Shown piece by piece: positions 41,954 through 50,976 of a DNA stretch of 64,000 bases. The translations under genes and the position numbers were made by a program. Within the stretch, counting starts at the first letter, position 1, and every line of letters begins with the position of its first letter. The notes under the pieces were generated by a model. That model was not told the origin of the DNA. It worked only from the letters and a program-made list of their open reading frames with translations, and did no database searches. Source of the stretch: Candidatus Gastranaerophilales bacterium (GTDB lineage Bacteria > Cyanobacteriota > Vampirovibrionia > Gastranaerophilales > Gastranaerophilaceae); contig CALUUH010000007.1 in the NCBI GenBank assembly GCA_944323875.1, positions 24,210 through 88,209 on the forward strand, given 5' to 3'.

Positions 41954-43396
41954 ATGAAACAAAACAATGTTAATTATGAGCAACAACAGTTGCATTCCCT
42001 TCTACCTCTGGGAGAAGGTGGCCGAAGGCCGGATGAGGGTGCGGACGTAGTCCGCTCTCACACTCTGGAAACCGCTAAAGGCGGACAACAATCGTTACAT
42101 TCCTTCGCCCCTTGGGGAGAAGGTGGCCGAAGGCCGGATGAGGGTGCGGACGTAGTCCGCTCTCACACTCTGGAAACCGCTAAAGGCGGACAACAATCGT
42201 TACATTCCTTCGCCCCTTGGGGAGAAGGTGACCGAAGGTCGGATGAGGGGTTAAATGACGAACCCCGTCACGAAGCCGCAGAGCCTAAAAATGTAAAGGA
42301 CTTAACGTCTTATCGTCCTAACGTCTTAACGACTTCTAAGAAGGCCGCTTTCACTTTGGCTGAAGTATTAATCACCCTCGCCGTTATCGGAATAGTTGCC
42401 GCATTGACCTTACCGGGGCTGATCCAAAATCACAACGAGAAGGCATGGTCTACGGCTAAGGACCTCTGGGAAAAGAAACTAACTGAAACCGTCAGAAGAA
42501 TGAACACCGACGGTGTTATGACAGGACACAATACTACAGAAGACTTTATGGACTCTTTCAAACAATACATGAAAGTCATTAAGACCTGTGACAATACAGA
42601 TATTAACAAGTGTTATTCACCAAAAGTCGTAACAACAGGAAGCAACGAAGAACCTTTGGAAGTAGAAACTGACAGTCTTACAAGTGCATCAAGCATGGGC
42701 CTGAGCGACTGGCAGACTAATACTAATACAATGTCTTTTGTCATAGCAGACGGCACAACAGTGATTATGGCATATCAGCCGGAATGCCCTTATGCAGACC
42801 CGATAGAAGATACAGGTTCTCAAGTATCTTGTATGGCATATATGGTAGATGTAAATGGTAAGAAAGGACCGAATAGAGTTGGTAAAGATATTCAACTATC
42901 TTCAGGTGTTGCGTTTTCAACCTGTGATAACCCGATAGGAGACATGTGCTGGAGTACTGAGTTCGCGCCTACAGCAATAAATACATGTTCAGACGGAACA
43001 GAGGAAGATAAAGCTTACGACCAAATTGGAGACAGTAACAGCTACTGTGCAACTAACTATTGGGCAGGAGCTAAAAAAGCATGCGACCAGAAAGGCATGA
43101 GCCTACCTACGCGAGCGCAACTAGCACAATTAGCAAGTGAATTATATGTAAACTCAAGCGATGGAAGCGCAGTAACAATAGGTGCAAATGAGAACAGAGA
43201 AAGACTCAAAGTAAAAGACGAATACAGCCAAAATCCTCCAATCAAACACAATGGCTACCTCTACTGGTCCAGTGAGAAGTACAATGCTGACGGCGCGTAC
43301 CTCCGGAACTTCTACGCTACCTACACGTACGGCAGTGACATTTACTGGGGCTACAAGTACAACAGCATCTACCGCGCTGTTTGTATTTCCAACTAA
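41954..43396 (+). CDS. Pilin-like protein with variable C-type-lectin-like tail (candidate DGR target 2)
   Basis: The 480-residue paralogue of 28126-29481 has AAGGAG 8 bases before ATG. The first 132 residues are repeat-encoded: LHSLLPLGEGGRRPDEG, then a 35-residue unit twice in tandem. The prepilin motif AFTLAEVLITLAVIGIVAAL follows, with cleavage expected before Phe133. The pilin body is nearly the same protein as in the paralogue (for example GVMTGHNTTEDFMDSFKQYM), though the DNA differs at many silent sites. The lectin-like end has YWSSEKY, AYLRNF, YWGYK and RAVCISN. Variable residues cluster in the last 50 codons. The protein is probably surface displayed and may bind changing ligands. 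It has its own leader element upstream and a terminator downstream. Confidence 0.85.
   Translation: MKQNNVNYEQQQLHSLLPLGEGGRRPDEGADVVRSHTLETAKGGQQSLHSFAPWGEGGRRPDEGADVVRSHTLETAKGGQQSLHSFAPWGEGDRRSDEGLNDEPRHEAAEPKNVKDLTSYRPNVLTTSKKAAFTLAEVLITLAVIGIVAALTLPGLIQNHNEKAWSTAKDLWEKKLTETVRRMNTDGVMTGHNTTEDFMDSFKQYMKVIKTCDNTDINKCYSPKVVTTGSNEEPLEVETDSLTSASSMGLSDWQTNTNTMSFVIADGTTVIMAYQPECPYADPIEDTGSQVSCMAYMVDVNGKKGPNRVGKDIQLSSGVAFSTCDNPIGDMCWSTEFAPTAINTCSDGTEEDKAYDQIGDSNSYCATNYWAGAKKACDQKGMSLPTRAQLAQLASELYVNSSDGSAVTIGANENRERLKVKDEYSQNPPIKHNGYLYWSSEKYNADGAYLRNFYATYTYGSDIYWGYKYNSIYRAVCISN
42041..42250 (+). repeat. 105-bp in-frame tandem repeat within the pilin leader
   Basis: Two units (42041-42145 and 42146-42250) of exactly 35 codons, starting with the palindrome GCGGACGTAGTCCGC and ending in the LGEGGRRPDEG-type block. 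The second unit has diverged at its end (GDRRSDEG). Being a multiple of three, it can expand or contract without breaking the gene. Confidence 0.85.
43241..43396 (+). other. Candidate DGR variable region 2
   Basis: Partner of 29326-29481. The first codons ATC AAA and the final GCT GTT TGT ATT TCC AAC are identical between the two. Variable codon pairs (gene 1/gene 2) include TAC/CAC, AAC/CTC, CTC/GAC, AAC/GGC, GGC/CTC, GAC/TAC, GGT/ATT, AAC/ATC and CGC/TAC. At 15 of 23 differing bases one of the two copies has A; at the other 8 both differ from A. Confidence 0.85.
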
Positions 43397-43415
43397 GGGC
43401 TTTGGCCTTAGTTGG
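43389..43415. other. Hairpin directly after variable region 2
   Basis: A 10 bp stem, CCAACTAAGG / CCTTAGTTGG, with a 7-nt loop, then ACGTG, exactly as after variable region 1. The stem is kept while the loop sequence and length differ (7 nt against 3 nt), which suggests the structure matters. Confidence 0.75.
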
Positions 43416-43855
43416 ACGTGATTAAGTGACTAGGTGATTAAGTAATTACAGGAATAAAGCAACGTGGGACTTTTCTCACGTTGCCTTATTTTATCATATA
43501 AAGCGGTGGGCACGCTTGCGCTGTCTTGGATTTGCTTGTCGCATCGTTCGCGAATAACGAGTACGCTTACGCTTTAACTCTTCGCTCACTCGCTCTCCAC
43601 GCTCACGGAGACTCGCCTGAGGAGCATTGCTCCAGTCGGCTCGTTCCGTTCGCTATCCGGACTCGCTTTGCTCCATCCGTCCGCAAATCCGCTAATCACT
43701 TAGTCACAATCACAGTGCCTTAGTAACTTAGTGCCTTCCCTCCGAGCTTCCGCAAGGCAACGACTATGGCAATACGCAACGAAACAATTAACATTTTTTA
43801 AACTAAATTTTCTCAAACCTTATTTTTGTAGTATAATATCGTTGAGGTAACCGAA
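43397..43855. other. Intergenic region with terminator and repeats (459 bp)
   Basis: No gene is supported. It holds the second half of the post-variable-region hairpin, a terminator (43459-43484), a GC-rich stretch of CGCTCACTCGCT-like short repeats (about 43505-43690) whose end is the reverse complement of a segment at 29518-29540, CACTTAGTCAC units, a degraded family A repeat (43745-43786), and a TATAAT at 43832-43837 serving the symporter gene. Confidence 0.6.
43459..43484 (+). terminator. Terminator after the second variable pilin gene
   Basis: An 11 bp stem, GCAACGTGGGA / TCTCACGTTGC (one G-T pair), with a 4-nt loop, followed by CTTATTTT, 62 bases after the pilin stop codon. Confidence 0.75.
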
Positions 43856-45205
43856 TTGAAACACTCAAGACTCACAGCTTTGATATTTATAGCCCTTATT
43901 CTCGGCGTGCTGGTTGGTCATTTTGCCCCTGATTTCGCGGTTAGAATGCGACCGTTTGCCGAAATATTTTTGCGTATGGTAAAAATGATTATCGCACCTT
44001 TACTGTTCGCAACTCTTGTTGTGGGTATTGCCGGACACGGTGATGCAAAAAGCCTTGGTAAAATCGGACTTAAAACAATAATCTATTTTGAAATTGTGAC
44101 AACTCTGGCACTTATAATCGGGCTTACTATGGGCAACATCTTTAAACCGGGTGTAGGATTTGTTTCAGGAACAAGTGCACACGCCATACACATGCAGGAA
44201 GCAGGTTTGATGGCCGCTACCCGCGCTCATACTTCTATAGGTGCTATGGTCACAGACATATTCCCGACAAGTATAATTGATGCTATGGCGCAGGGCAACT
44301 TGCTCCAAATAGTTGTGTTCTCAATATTCTTCGCTCTGGCAATAATCGCTGTCGGCAAAGCAGCTAAGCCGGTTTTAGATGTTTTAAACTCAGTTTCGCA
44401 AATAATGTTTAAATTTACCGAATACGTTATGTATTTTGCCCCGCTCGGTATTTTTGGCGCAATAGCTTCCACAGTTGGCGCTAACGGATTAAGCATTCTT
44501 AAAAACTATGCCAAAGTCATCGGTGCATTATATGTTGCGCTTGCGGTCTTTGTTTTACTCGTTTTAATAATCGTTTGTAAAATAGTTAAAATATCTTTCC
44601 GCAACCTTTTAAGAGCCTTACAGGGGCCGGCTTTATTAGCTTTTACAACAGCGAGTTCAGAAGCGGCGTTTCCTAAAGCTATGGAAATTATGGAACGTTT
44701 TGGAGTGCCGAAAAACATTGTCGGGTTTGTTATGCCGACAGGATATACCTTCAACCTTGACGGCAGTACATTATATCTTGCAATGGCCGTTCTGTTCTCC
44801 TCTCAAATCGTCGGTATTCATCTGGATTTAAACCAGCAGCTTATCATAATGCTCGCGCTTATGTTGACAAGTAAAGGGGTTGCAGGTGTACCAAGGGTTT
44901 CACTCATTGTTCTTGCAGGTACTCTGGCAAGTTTTAACATCCCGATATTGGGCGTTGCAATTCTGCTCGGTATTGACCAAATTCTTGATATGGGCAGAAC
45001 TACCGTTAATTTAATCGGAAATTGCGTTGCAACCGTTGTAATCGCACGTTGGGAAAACGAATTTGATTATGAAAAAATGAACGAATTTGTTAAACAGTCA
45101 AAAGCCGAAAGTCTGGGTGAGGACATCAAGCACAATATTTTACATATAGATGAAAGCAATATTAATATTGAAAATAAAGAAGTAATACAAGTAGAAAAAG
45201 GATAA
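43856..45205 (+). CDS. Dicarboxylate/amino acid:cation symporter (DAACS family)
   Basis: The 449-residue membrane protein starts at TTG (GAGG 8-9 bases before), MKHSRLTALIFIALILGVLVGH. About eight membrane helices and two re-entrant hairpins are typical of the glutamate/aspartate family. The serine-rich first hairpin is AFTTASSEAAFPKAMEIM (near 265), and the substrate/sodium motif NLDGSTLYLAMAVLF (near 303) matches the family's NMDGT. The C-terminal GIDQILDMGRTTVNLIGN is also conserved. It imports glutamate, aspartate or C4-dicarboxylates with Na+ or H+. ileS starts 4 bases after its stop. Confidence 0.93.
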   Translation: MKHSRLTALIFIALILGVLVGHFAPDFAVRMRPFAEIFLRMVKMIIAPLLFATLVVGIAGHGDAKSLGKIGLKTIIYFEIVTTLALIIGLTMGNIFKPGVGFVSGTSAHAIHMQEAGLMAATRAHTSIGAMVTDIFPTSIIDAMAQGNLLQIVVFSIFFALAIIAVGKAAKPVLDVLNSVSQIMFKFTEYVMYFAPLGIFGAIASTVGANGLSILKNYAKVIGALYVALAVFVLLVLIIVCKIVKISFRNLLRALQGPALLAFTTASSEAAFPKAMEIMERFGVPKNIVGFVMPTGYTFNLDGSTLYLAMAVLFSSQIVGIHLDLNQQLIIMLALMLTSKGVAGVPRVSLIVLAGTLASFNIPILGVAILLGIDQILDMGRTTVNLIGNCVATVVIARWENEFDYEKMNEFVKQSKAESLGEDIKHNILHIDESNINIENKEVIQVEKG

Positions 45206-45209
45206 AAGA

Positions 45210-48032
45210 ATGACTAACGAAACCAGCACTAAAGTAGAATATAAAGATACTTTGAATTTGCCTCAAACCACTCTTGCAATGAGAGCAAATGCAGCAGTCA
45301 GAGAACTTGAAATACAAAAATTCTGGGAAGAGCACCATATTTATGAAAAAAATATTGAGCAGCGCGACAAAACAAACTCTTTTGTTTTGCATGACGGCCC
45401 TCCGTATTTGAGTTCAGAAAAAATTCACGTTGGTACTGCATTAAATAAAATCCTTAAAGATATTCTGATAAAATATAAATCTCAATCAGGTTTTTATGCT
45501 CCGTACGTGCCGGGGTATGACGGCCATGGACTTCCGATAGAAAATGCCGTTGTAAAAAACATAAAAGGCGGCCGCAGCGCGCTTACTCCGGTTGAGTTAC
45601 GCCAGAAATGCCGCGAATTTGCGCATAAAAATCTTAAAGGGCAGGAAAGCGAATTTAAACGCCTCGGAGTCTGGGGCGACTGGGAGCACCCTTATCTTAC
45701 AATTAATCCTGAATTTGAAGCCGAACAGGTTAGAGTTTTTGGCGAAATGTTTAAGAAAGGGTATATAGAAAAAGGGCTTAAACCTGTATACTGGTGTGCA
45801 TCTTGCGAAACAGCGCTCGCTGAGGCTGAAGTTGAGTACGCAGATCATACATCAACTTCTATTTATGTAAGATTTAAGTTTGAAGATGAGGACAGAAAAA
45901 AAGCTTATGCAAAGGCCGGCTTTGAAAGTGACAAACCTTTATACGCCGTAATCTGGACAACAACACCGTGGACAATTCCTTCAAATATGGCAATAAGCCT
46001 TCACCCGAAATTTGAATATACTTTCTTTGAATACAAAGGAGATGTTTATGTTGTTGCGCAGGAACTTTTAGGGGCATTTCTTGCTGATGTTGAATGGCAG
46101 GAAGCAGACATAAAAGTTCTGGGTTCTTGTGTCGGTCAGGATTTGGAACTTTTAAAAACCAAGCACCCGCTTGCAAACAGAAAATCTCCGATAATCTTAG
46201 GTGAGCACGTAACACTTGATGCAGGTACCGGTTCTGTCCACACTGCTCCGGGGCATGGTCTTGAGGACTATGAGGTCGGATGCAGATACGGTATTGAAGT
46301 ATTTTCACCGCTGGACGGACGCGGAGTCTGGACAGAAGCTGTTCAGGACAAAGATCTTGAAGGCGTTCCGTATTACAAAGGAAACAAAATCGTCATAGAA
46401 AAACTTCAAAATTGCGGCGCACTACTTGCACAGGCTGATATTCAGCACAGTTACCCGCACTGCTGGAGATGTAAAAATCCTGTAATTTACCGCGCAACAC
46501 CGCAATGGTTTGTTAAAGTAGACAAATTCAGAAAAGAAACTCTTGAAGCAATAAAAAATGTAAAATGGATTCCGGCAAGCGGTGAAGCAAGAATTTCAAA
46601 TATGGTAGAAGGCCGTTCAGACTGGTGTATTTCACGTCAGCGTGCATGGGGTGTGCCGATACCTGTTTTCTATTGCAAAGACTGTGGTGAAGTAATTGTA
46701 ACCGATGAAACAATAGAAAACGTAGCAAAAATATTTGAAAAAGAAAGTTCAGATGCATGGGTTAAATACACTGCTGATGAATTATTGCCGCAAGGTTTCA
46801 AATGTCCAAAATGCGGCAAAACACACTGCTTTACAAAAGAAAACGACATCATGGATGTATGGTTTGATTCAGGTATCACATGGCGCGCTGTTGTAGAAAA
46901 ACGCGCTGAGCAATTAGGGCATACACCTGTTGATATGTATCTTGAAGGTTCCGATCAGCACAGAGGCTGGTTCCAATCCTCACTTTTGACATCAATTGCA
47001 ACTCAAGGCAAAGCGCCGTATAAAACAGTTCTTACTCACGGCTTTGTGTTTGGTGAGGACGGACGCAAAATGTCAAAATCTTTAGGCAACTACATCAGAC
47101 CTGATGATATAATCAAAACTTACGGGGCTGATATCCTTAGACTCTGGGCCGCTTCCGTTGATTACAGAAACGATACCAAAATCGGCGACAACATAATTAA
47201 GCAGCTTGTCGAAATATTTAAGAAAACAAGAAATACATCAAGATTTTTACTCGGCAATCTGTTTGATTTTGAACCTGATAAGGATTACGTACCTTATGAT
47301 GAACTCAAAAACATTGATAAATTTGCATTGCACAAATTAAATCAACTGATTACTCAGGTAACGGAAGCATTTAACAACTATGAATTTTATAAATACTTCC
47401 AGCACCTGCAAAACTTTGCGGCAGTTGATTTGAGTTCATTCTATCTTGATATTGTAAAAGACAGATTATACACAGCAGGCAAAAAATCTTTATCACGCCG
47501 TGCATGCCAGACTGTTTTATATGAAATTTCCCAAACACTCGTAAGACTGCTTGTACCGGTTATGCCGCATCAGGCCGAAGATATCTGGATGAGTGTTCCG
47601 GAAGCGCAAAAAGGCGGACTGGAAAGCATCCTGCTTTCAGATTGGCCAAAAACAAATAATAAATGGAACAATACCGAAATAGAAGCAGAATTTGAGAAAA
47701 TTCTGAAAGCACGTGAAGTCGTAACACGTGCAATTGAACCGTTACGTGCTGACAAAAAAGTCGGCAGTTCTCTTGAAGTCGCTGTATACATAAAAGCTGA
47801 CGACAATTCGGTATTAAAATCTAATGAAGAGGAATTATGCAATATATTCATCACATCTCAGGCCTATGTTGTTGACAAAGCTCCTGACAATATCCTGAAT
47901 ACGCACACAGAAGAAGGATATACAGTCTGGGTAGCAAAAGCCGAAGGTGAAAAATGTGCACGCTGTTGGAAATACAGAAAACTCAATTCTGACGGCATTT
48001 GTGATGAATGTAAAGAAGCTATACATACTTAA
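45210..48032 (+). CDS. ileS: Isoleucyl-tRNA synthetase
   Basis: The 940-residue class I synthetase charges tRNA-Ile. The HIGH motif appears as KIHVGTALNK (near 70) and KMSKS as GRKMSKSLGNY (near 615). The editing (CP1) domain has WTTTPWTIPSN and the discriminating DAGTGSVHTAPGHGLEDY. The C-terminal zinc knuckle CARCWKYRK...CDECKEAIH closes the protein, the eubacterial type. AAAGGATAAAAG precedes the ATG, inside the end of the symporter gene, so the two are probably co-transcribed. Confidence 0.97.
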   Translation: MTNETSTKVEYKDTLNLPQTTLAMRANAAVRELEIQKFWEEHHIYEKNIEQRDKTNSFVLHDGPPYLSSEKIHVGTALNKILKDILIKYKSQSGFYAPYVPGYDGHGLPIENAVVKNIKGGRSALTPVELRQKCREFAHKNLKGQESEFKRLGVWGDWEHPYLTINPEFEAEQVRVFGEMFKKGYIEKGLKPVYWCASCETALAEAEVEYADHTSTSIYVRFKFEDEDRKKAYAKAGFESDKPLYAVIWTTTPWTIPSNMAISLHPKFEYTFFEYKGDVYVVAQELLGAFLADVEWQEADIKVLGSCVGQDLELLKTKHPLANRKSPIILGEHVTLDAGTGSVHTAPGHGLEDYEVGCRYGIEVFSPLDGRGVWTEAVQDKDLEGVPYYKGNKIVIEKLQNCGALLAQADIQHSYPHCWRCKNPVIYRATPQWFVKVDKFRKETLEAIKNVKWIPASGEARISNMVEGRSDWCISRQRAWGVPIPVFYCKDCGEVIVTDETIENVAKIFEKESSDAWVKYTADELLPQGFKCPKCGKTHCFTKENDIMDVWFDSGITWRAVVEKRAEQLGHTPVDMYLEGSDQHRGWFQSSLLTSIATQGKAPYKTVLTHGFVFGEDGRKMSKSLGNYIRPDDIIKTYGADILRLWAASVDYRNDTKIGDNIIKQLVEIFKKTRNTSRFLLGNLFDFEPDKDYVPYDELKNIDKFALHKLNQLITQVTEAFNNYEFYKYFQHLQNFAAVDLSSFYLDIVKDRLYTAGKKSLSRRACQTVLYEISQTLVRLLVPVMPHQAEDIWMSVPEAQKGGLESILLSDWPKTNNKWNNTEIEAEFEKILKAREVVTRAIEPLRADKKVGSSLEVAVYIKADDNSVLKSNEEELCNIFITSQAYVVDKAPDNILNTHTEEGYTVWVAKAEGEKCARCWKYRKLNSDGICDECKEAIHT

Positions 48033-48071
48033 AAAATACTATACTTTAATCCAACGTATTAATTTATTCAT

Positions 48072-48095
48072 AGGGCAGGTCACCTGTCCTTTTTC
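48072..48095 (+). terminator. ileS terminator
   Basis: A short stem, AGGGCAGG / CCTGTCCT (one G-T pair), with a 3-nt loop and a TTTTTCTTT tail, 40 bases after the ileS stop. Confidence 0.75.
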
Positions 48096-48200
48096 TTTGT
48101 AACAAAATATTAACATTTGTCACAATATGTCTAAAGTTTTCAAAAGCATGAGCCGTAAACATAAATGTAAAGTTGAACAATTTAGAAAGGACTTTTCACT

Positions 48201-49379
48201 ATGGGTATGGCAGCCAGTCAGGCACGTCTATTAAGTATAACAGCCCGTTTGACTGATAATGAACAGGCAGGTCAAGCCATTTCTTATGCAAAAGAAAGAC
48301 TTGCCAATCAAACAGATCAGATTACAGCTGAATACAATAACGCGTTAGCTGCGACTAAATATACCGTCTTAACAAGTTTTGACGGAGCATCTGCAAACTA
48401 TAGTGATTTAACTTATAAAGTAATTACAAGTCCTCAAGTCGCTGAATTAGGTAAACAGTATATTGTATCTGATACCAAAGGCCGTGTACTGGTTAGCGAA
48501 CAAATGGCAGACCGTTTCCTTGAAAGTAACGGTGATTTAACCAGATTTTTGGCATTATACGGTTATTCGATTTCTGATATAGATCCTGATTTAAAGGTCA
48601 CGGATGGAGATAAAACCGATGAACATACAGAAGCTGAAGAAAAAATTCATGACGCCTGGGATAAATATTTAACCAGTGTCGGCATTGAATATGGTGATGA
48701 TGAGCACGATTTTGGCTTTGGCTGGATGTCATTCGGTGCTGCAGGGTTAGGATATGCAACTTACACACCTGCAGGTGGTGACCCACAACCCATCAACTAT
48801 AACGGTACAACCAAAGAACAACGTGAATTATATGATTATGCCGTAGCTCTGACAGAAGCTTATTGCAGTACTTCTGCTACTCCGGATAAAACAGCTTATG
48901 ATGTAGAAAACAAACAGATGATTACATACTACGAAAATCTTTTCTACAGAATGCAATCAGGCGACTTCTTTACCTATACAGACAGCGCAGCAAAAGCTAA
49001 TCAAGATAGCAGTCATTATATCCTCACACAAGTTGATAATGATATTAATAAATCTCCATTAACAGATATGTCAACATTTATCGAAGAATTAGAGCAAGGT
49101 AATTTCAAACTTGAATACTATTCTGCATCTGAAGGCGGATTTGTATCAACTACACTGAGCGAAGATGAATCAATTCAGGAAGTTAAAGATGAAGCTAAAA
49201 TATCCGAAGCCGAAAGAACATACACTCAGGCACTTGAAGACCTTGAACAAAAAGATAACAGATTTGACCTTGAATTAAAGAAATTAGATACTGAACACAA
49301 CACTCTTCAAACCGAATACGACTCAGTAAAAAGTGTTGTAGACAAAAACGTAGAAAAAACATTTAGTATCTTTTCTTAG
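48201..49379 (+). CDS. Hypothetical coiled-coil protein
   Basis: This 392-residue protein has no domain I can name. It opens MGMAASQARLLSITARLTDNE, a start I associate with related proteins of this bacterial group, and continues as an amphipathic helix (residues about 5-60). A tyrosine- and glycine-rich middle (about 150-200) is followed by a second long coiled coil near the C-terminus (about 325-385: EAERTYTQALEDLEQKDNRF ...). Helical ends flanking a globular centre resemble flagellin or hook-associated proteins in general build only. There is no signal peptide. AGAAAGGACT precedes the start, and a terminator follows. Confidence 0.7.
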   Translation: MGMAASQARLLSITARLTDNEQAGQAISYAKERLANQTDQITAEYNNALAATKYTVLTSFDGASANYSDLTYKVITSPQVAELGKQYIVSDTKGRVLVSEQMADRFLESNGDLTRFLALYGYSISDIDPDLKVTDGDKTDEHTEAEEKIHDAWDKYLTSVGIEYGDDEHDFGFGWMSFGAAGLGYATYTPAGGDPQPINYNGTTKEQRELYDYAVALTEAYCSTSATPDKTAYDVENKQMITYYENLFYRMQSGDFFTYTDSAAKANQDSSHYILTQVDNDINKSPLTDMSTFIEELEQGNFKLEYYSASEGGFVSTTLSEDESIQEVKDEAKISEAERTYTQALEDLEQKDNRFDLELKKLDTEHNTLQTEYDSVKSVVDKNVEKTFSIFS

Positions 49380-49423
49380 TACAAATTTTCCCTTTCCCCT
49401 ATTTTCCCTACCAATTTTAAATG

Positions 49424-49444
49424 CCGCTTTTCAAGCGGTTTTTT
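49424..49444 (+). terminator. Terminator of the coiled-coil gene
   Basis: A 6 bp stem, CCGCTT / AAGCGG, with a 3-nt loop and a run of six T, 45 bases after the stop. Confidence 0.75.
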
Positions 49445-49475
49445 ATTTTTAGATGAATTTAGCAAATAATATATT

Positions 49476-49691
49476 TTATAAGTTAAAATCTAAAAGTTCA
49501 CAAATTCTCATTTCAAATGCCCTTGAGATTTGTAATAGGTTTGTATAACGAATGTCCGTTTTGCCGGTTTCAATATTACTCAGTCCGTGAACAGAAAGAT
49601 TTGCAAGTTCGGCAAGCTGTTCCTGGCTAAGCTGACGTGTTATCCGTTCAAATTTTATTTTCTGCCCCAATTTTATTAAGTCAATATTCAT
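49476..49691 (-). CDS. XRE-family helix-turn-helix regulator
   Basis: The 71-residue protein is a single Cro/CI-type HTH: LGQKIKFERITRQLSQEQLAELANLSVHGLSNIETGKTDIRYTNLLQISRAF, with the second and third helices around QEQLAELANLSVHGLSNIE. There is no ligand domain. It diverges from the pilin-like gene at 49779 across 87 bp that contain that gene's promoter, so it is a likely repressor or activator of it. The same arrangement occurs at 57142-57609. Confidence 0.88.
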   Translation of the reverse strand: MNIDLIKLGQKIKFERITRQLSQEQLAELANLSVHGLSNIETGKTDIRYTNLLQISRAFEMRICELLDFNL

Positions 49692-49711
49692 ATTAGTAAT
49701 ATTTTATCTGC

Positions 49712-49740
49712 TTGACAATGTTTATTAAATTCATTATACT
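49712..49740 (+). promoter_or_regulatory. Promoter of the pilin-like gene
   Basis: TTGACA (49712-49717), a 17 bp spacer, then TATACT (49735-49740), 38 bases before the ATG. It lies within reach of the divergent XRE regulator. Confidence 0.7.
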
Positions 49741-49778
49741 GAATATGAAATAATTATAATGAATAATGAGGTAATACT

Positions 49779-50891
49779 ATGAAAACTATTTTTAGAATTT
49801 GTGCAAAAAAACTACCAACCGCTAAAGCTGCGTTTACTCTCACCGAAGGCAGGCTAGCCTGCACAAACACTCAATCACTTAGTCACCTAATCACTTCCCA
49901 AAGGGCCGCCTTCACCCTTGCAGAGGTACTCATCACCCTCGCGATTATCGGCATTGTTGCAGCTTTGACAATCCCAGCTGTTGTTAAGAATTATCAGGAA
50001 CGTGCATGGAATACTGCCTCAATAGTTTTTGAAAGAAAACTTGAAGAAGCTTTAAAAAGTATGAATGCTCAGGAAACATTAGCCGGTTATACCAATACAC
50101 TAGACTTTGTAAAAGAATTATCTAATCATATAAAGATTAACAAAATATGTAAAAATGATAATCTGATGTCTTGTTTTGAAAATAAAGTATATTGGGGTGC
50201 AGACAGACAAGAAATTGATATGGAAAAAATAAAAAATGCTAAAAATTTAGGCCAAAAGGATTGGGGAACTGAAAATATAGGTATCCAGTTCGCAAATGGT
50301 GTAACAGCTCTTGCTGCCTATAATCCTGATTGCAGTCAGGATCCATACAATAATCAGTACACAGGTATAAGCTGTCTGGCAATGCTATATGATACAGACG
50401 GATTTAAAAATCCAAATACCCAGTTGAAAGATTTAAGAAGTATCAATGTTCCGGGATTAAATGGTAAAAATTGTGCGTTTGAAATTGGGGAAAAATGCTG
50501 GGGAACACCGTTTCATGCACCTAGAGGCAAAAAATGTAATGAAGAAGAAATGAATTCCGAATTTGGTTTATCATGTCCAAAATACGGAGGAGAATATTGG
50601 TCAGAAGCTGTAAAAATGTGTAAATCACAAGGTGGAGTATTGGCATCTTCTGCTGATGTGCGGCTATTAGAGAAAGAATTTTATAACGGTTTATTAGATA
50701 AAGACAAAGCAGCAGAATATGGCTTTGTACCTACACATTCCTGTTGCCCTGTGTTTGGTGTTTTTATTCTGGATGACCTTTCAAGTTCCGGAGTAAGTTA
50801 TCCTTCTAAAGTCTTCGGGTTTTATTCTAAGAAAACTGGAGCTGATTTTAATGGTAATCATTCAGAGTATTATGCTGTATGTATATTTTAA
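49779..50891 (+). CDS. Pilin-like protein with duplicated prepilin motif
   Basis: The 370-residue protein contains the prepilin motif twice. KAAFTLTE (F19) follows a normal short leader, but instead of a hydrophobic helix comes GRLACTNTQSLSHLITSQ, encoded by two intergenic repeat types (GGCAGGCTAGCCTGC and CACTTAGTCAC units). RAAFTLAEVLITLAIIGIVAAL (F45) follows with the full helix. Cleavage at the second site would give a working pilin; the first looks like a relic split by repeat insertion. The body resembles 57609-58988 (GYTNTLDFVKELSNHIKINKIC), and the end is ...EYYAVCIF. GAGG precedes the ATG; an XRE gene diverges. Confidence 0.85.
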   Translation: MKTIFRICAKKLPTAKAAFTLTEGRLACTNTQSLSHLITSQRAAFTLAEVLITLAIIGIVAALTIPAVVKNYQERAWNTASIVFERKLEEALKSMNAQETLAGYTNTLDFVKELSNHIKINKICKNDNLMSCFENKVYWGADRQEIDMEKIKNAKNLGQKDWGTENIGIQFANGVTALAAYNPDCSQDPYNNQYTGISCLAMLYDTDGFKNPNTQLKDLRSINVPGLNGKNCAFEIGEKCWGTPFHAPRGKKCNEEEMNSEFGLSCPKYGGEYWSEAVKMCKSQGGVLASSADVRLLEKEFYNGLLDKDKAAEYGFVPTHSCCPVFGVFILDDLSSSGVSYPSKVFGFYSKKTGADFNGNHSEYYAVCIF

Positions 50892-50923
50892 CAATAAATA
50901 ATATTCACTATATGTATAAACTA

Positions 50924-50957
50924 AAAAAAGAGGCTCAAAATTTTGAGCCTCTTTTTT
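50924..50957. terminator. Bidirectional terminator between pilin-like gene and fusA
   Basis: A 34 bp perfect palindrome, AAAAAAGAGGCTCAAAA / TTTTGAGCCTCTTTTTT, with A and T runs at both ends. It serves both converging genes. Confidence 0.85.
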
Positions 50958-50976
50958 CGTTATATTGATAATGGAC

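Noticed and set aside
43526..43723. 65-codon frame before the symporter gene
   Set aside because: It lies in CGCTCACTCGCT-like short repeats and has no ribosome site; related DNA at 29518-29540 is in the opposite orientation and other frame.
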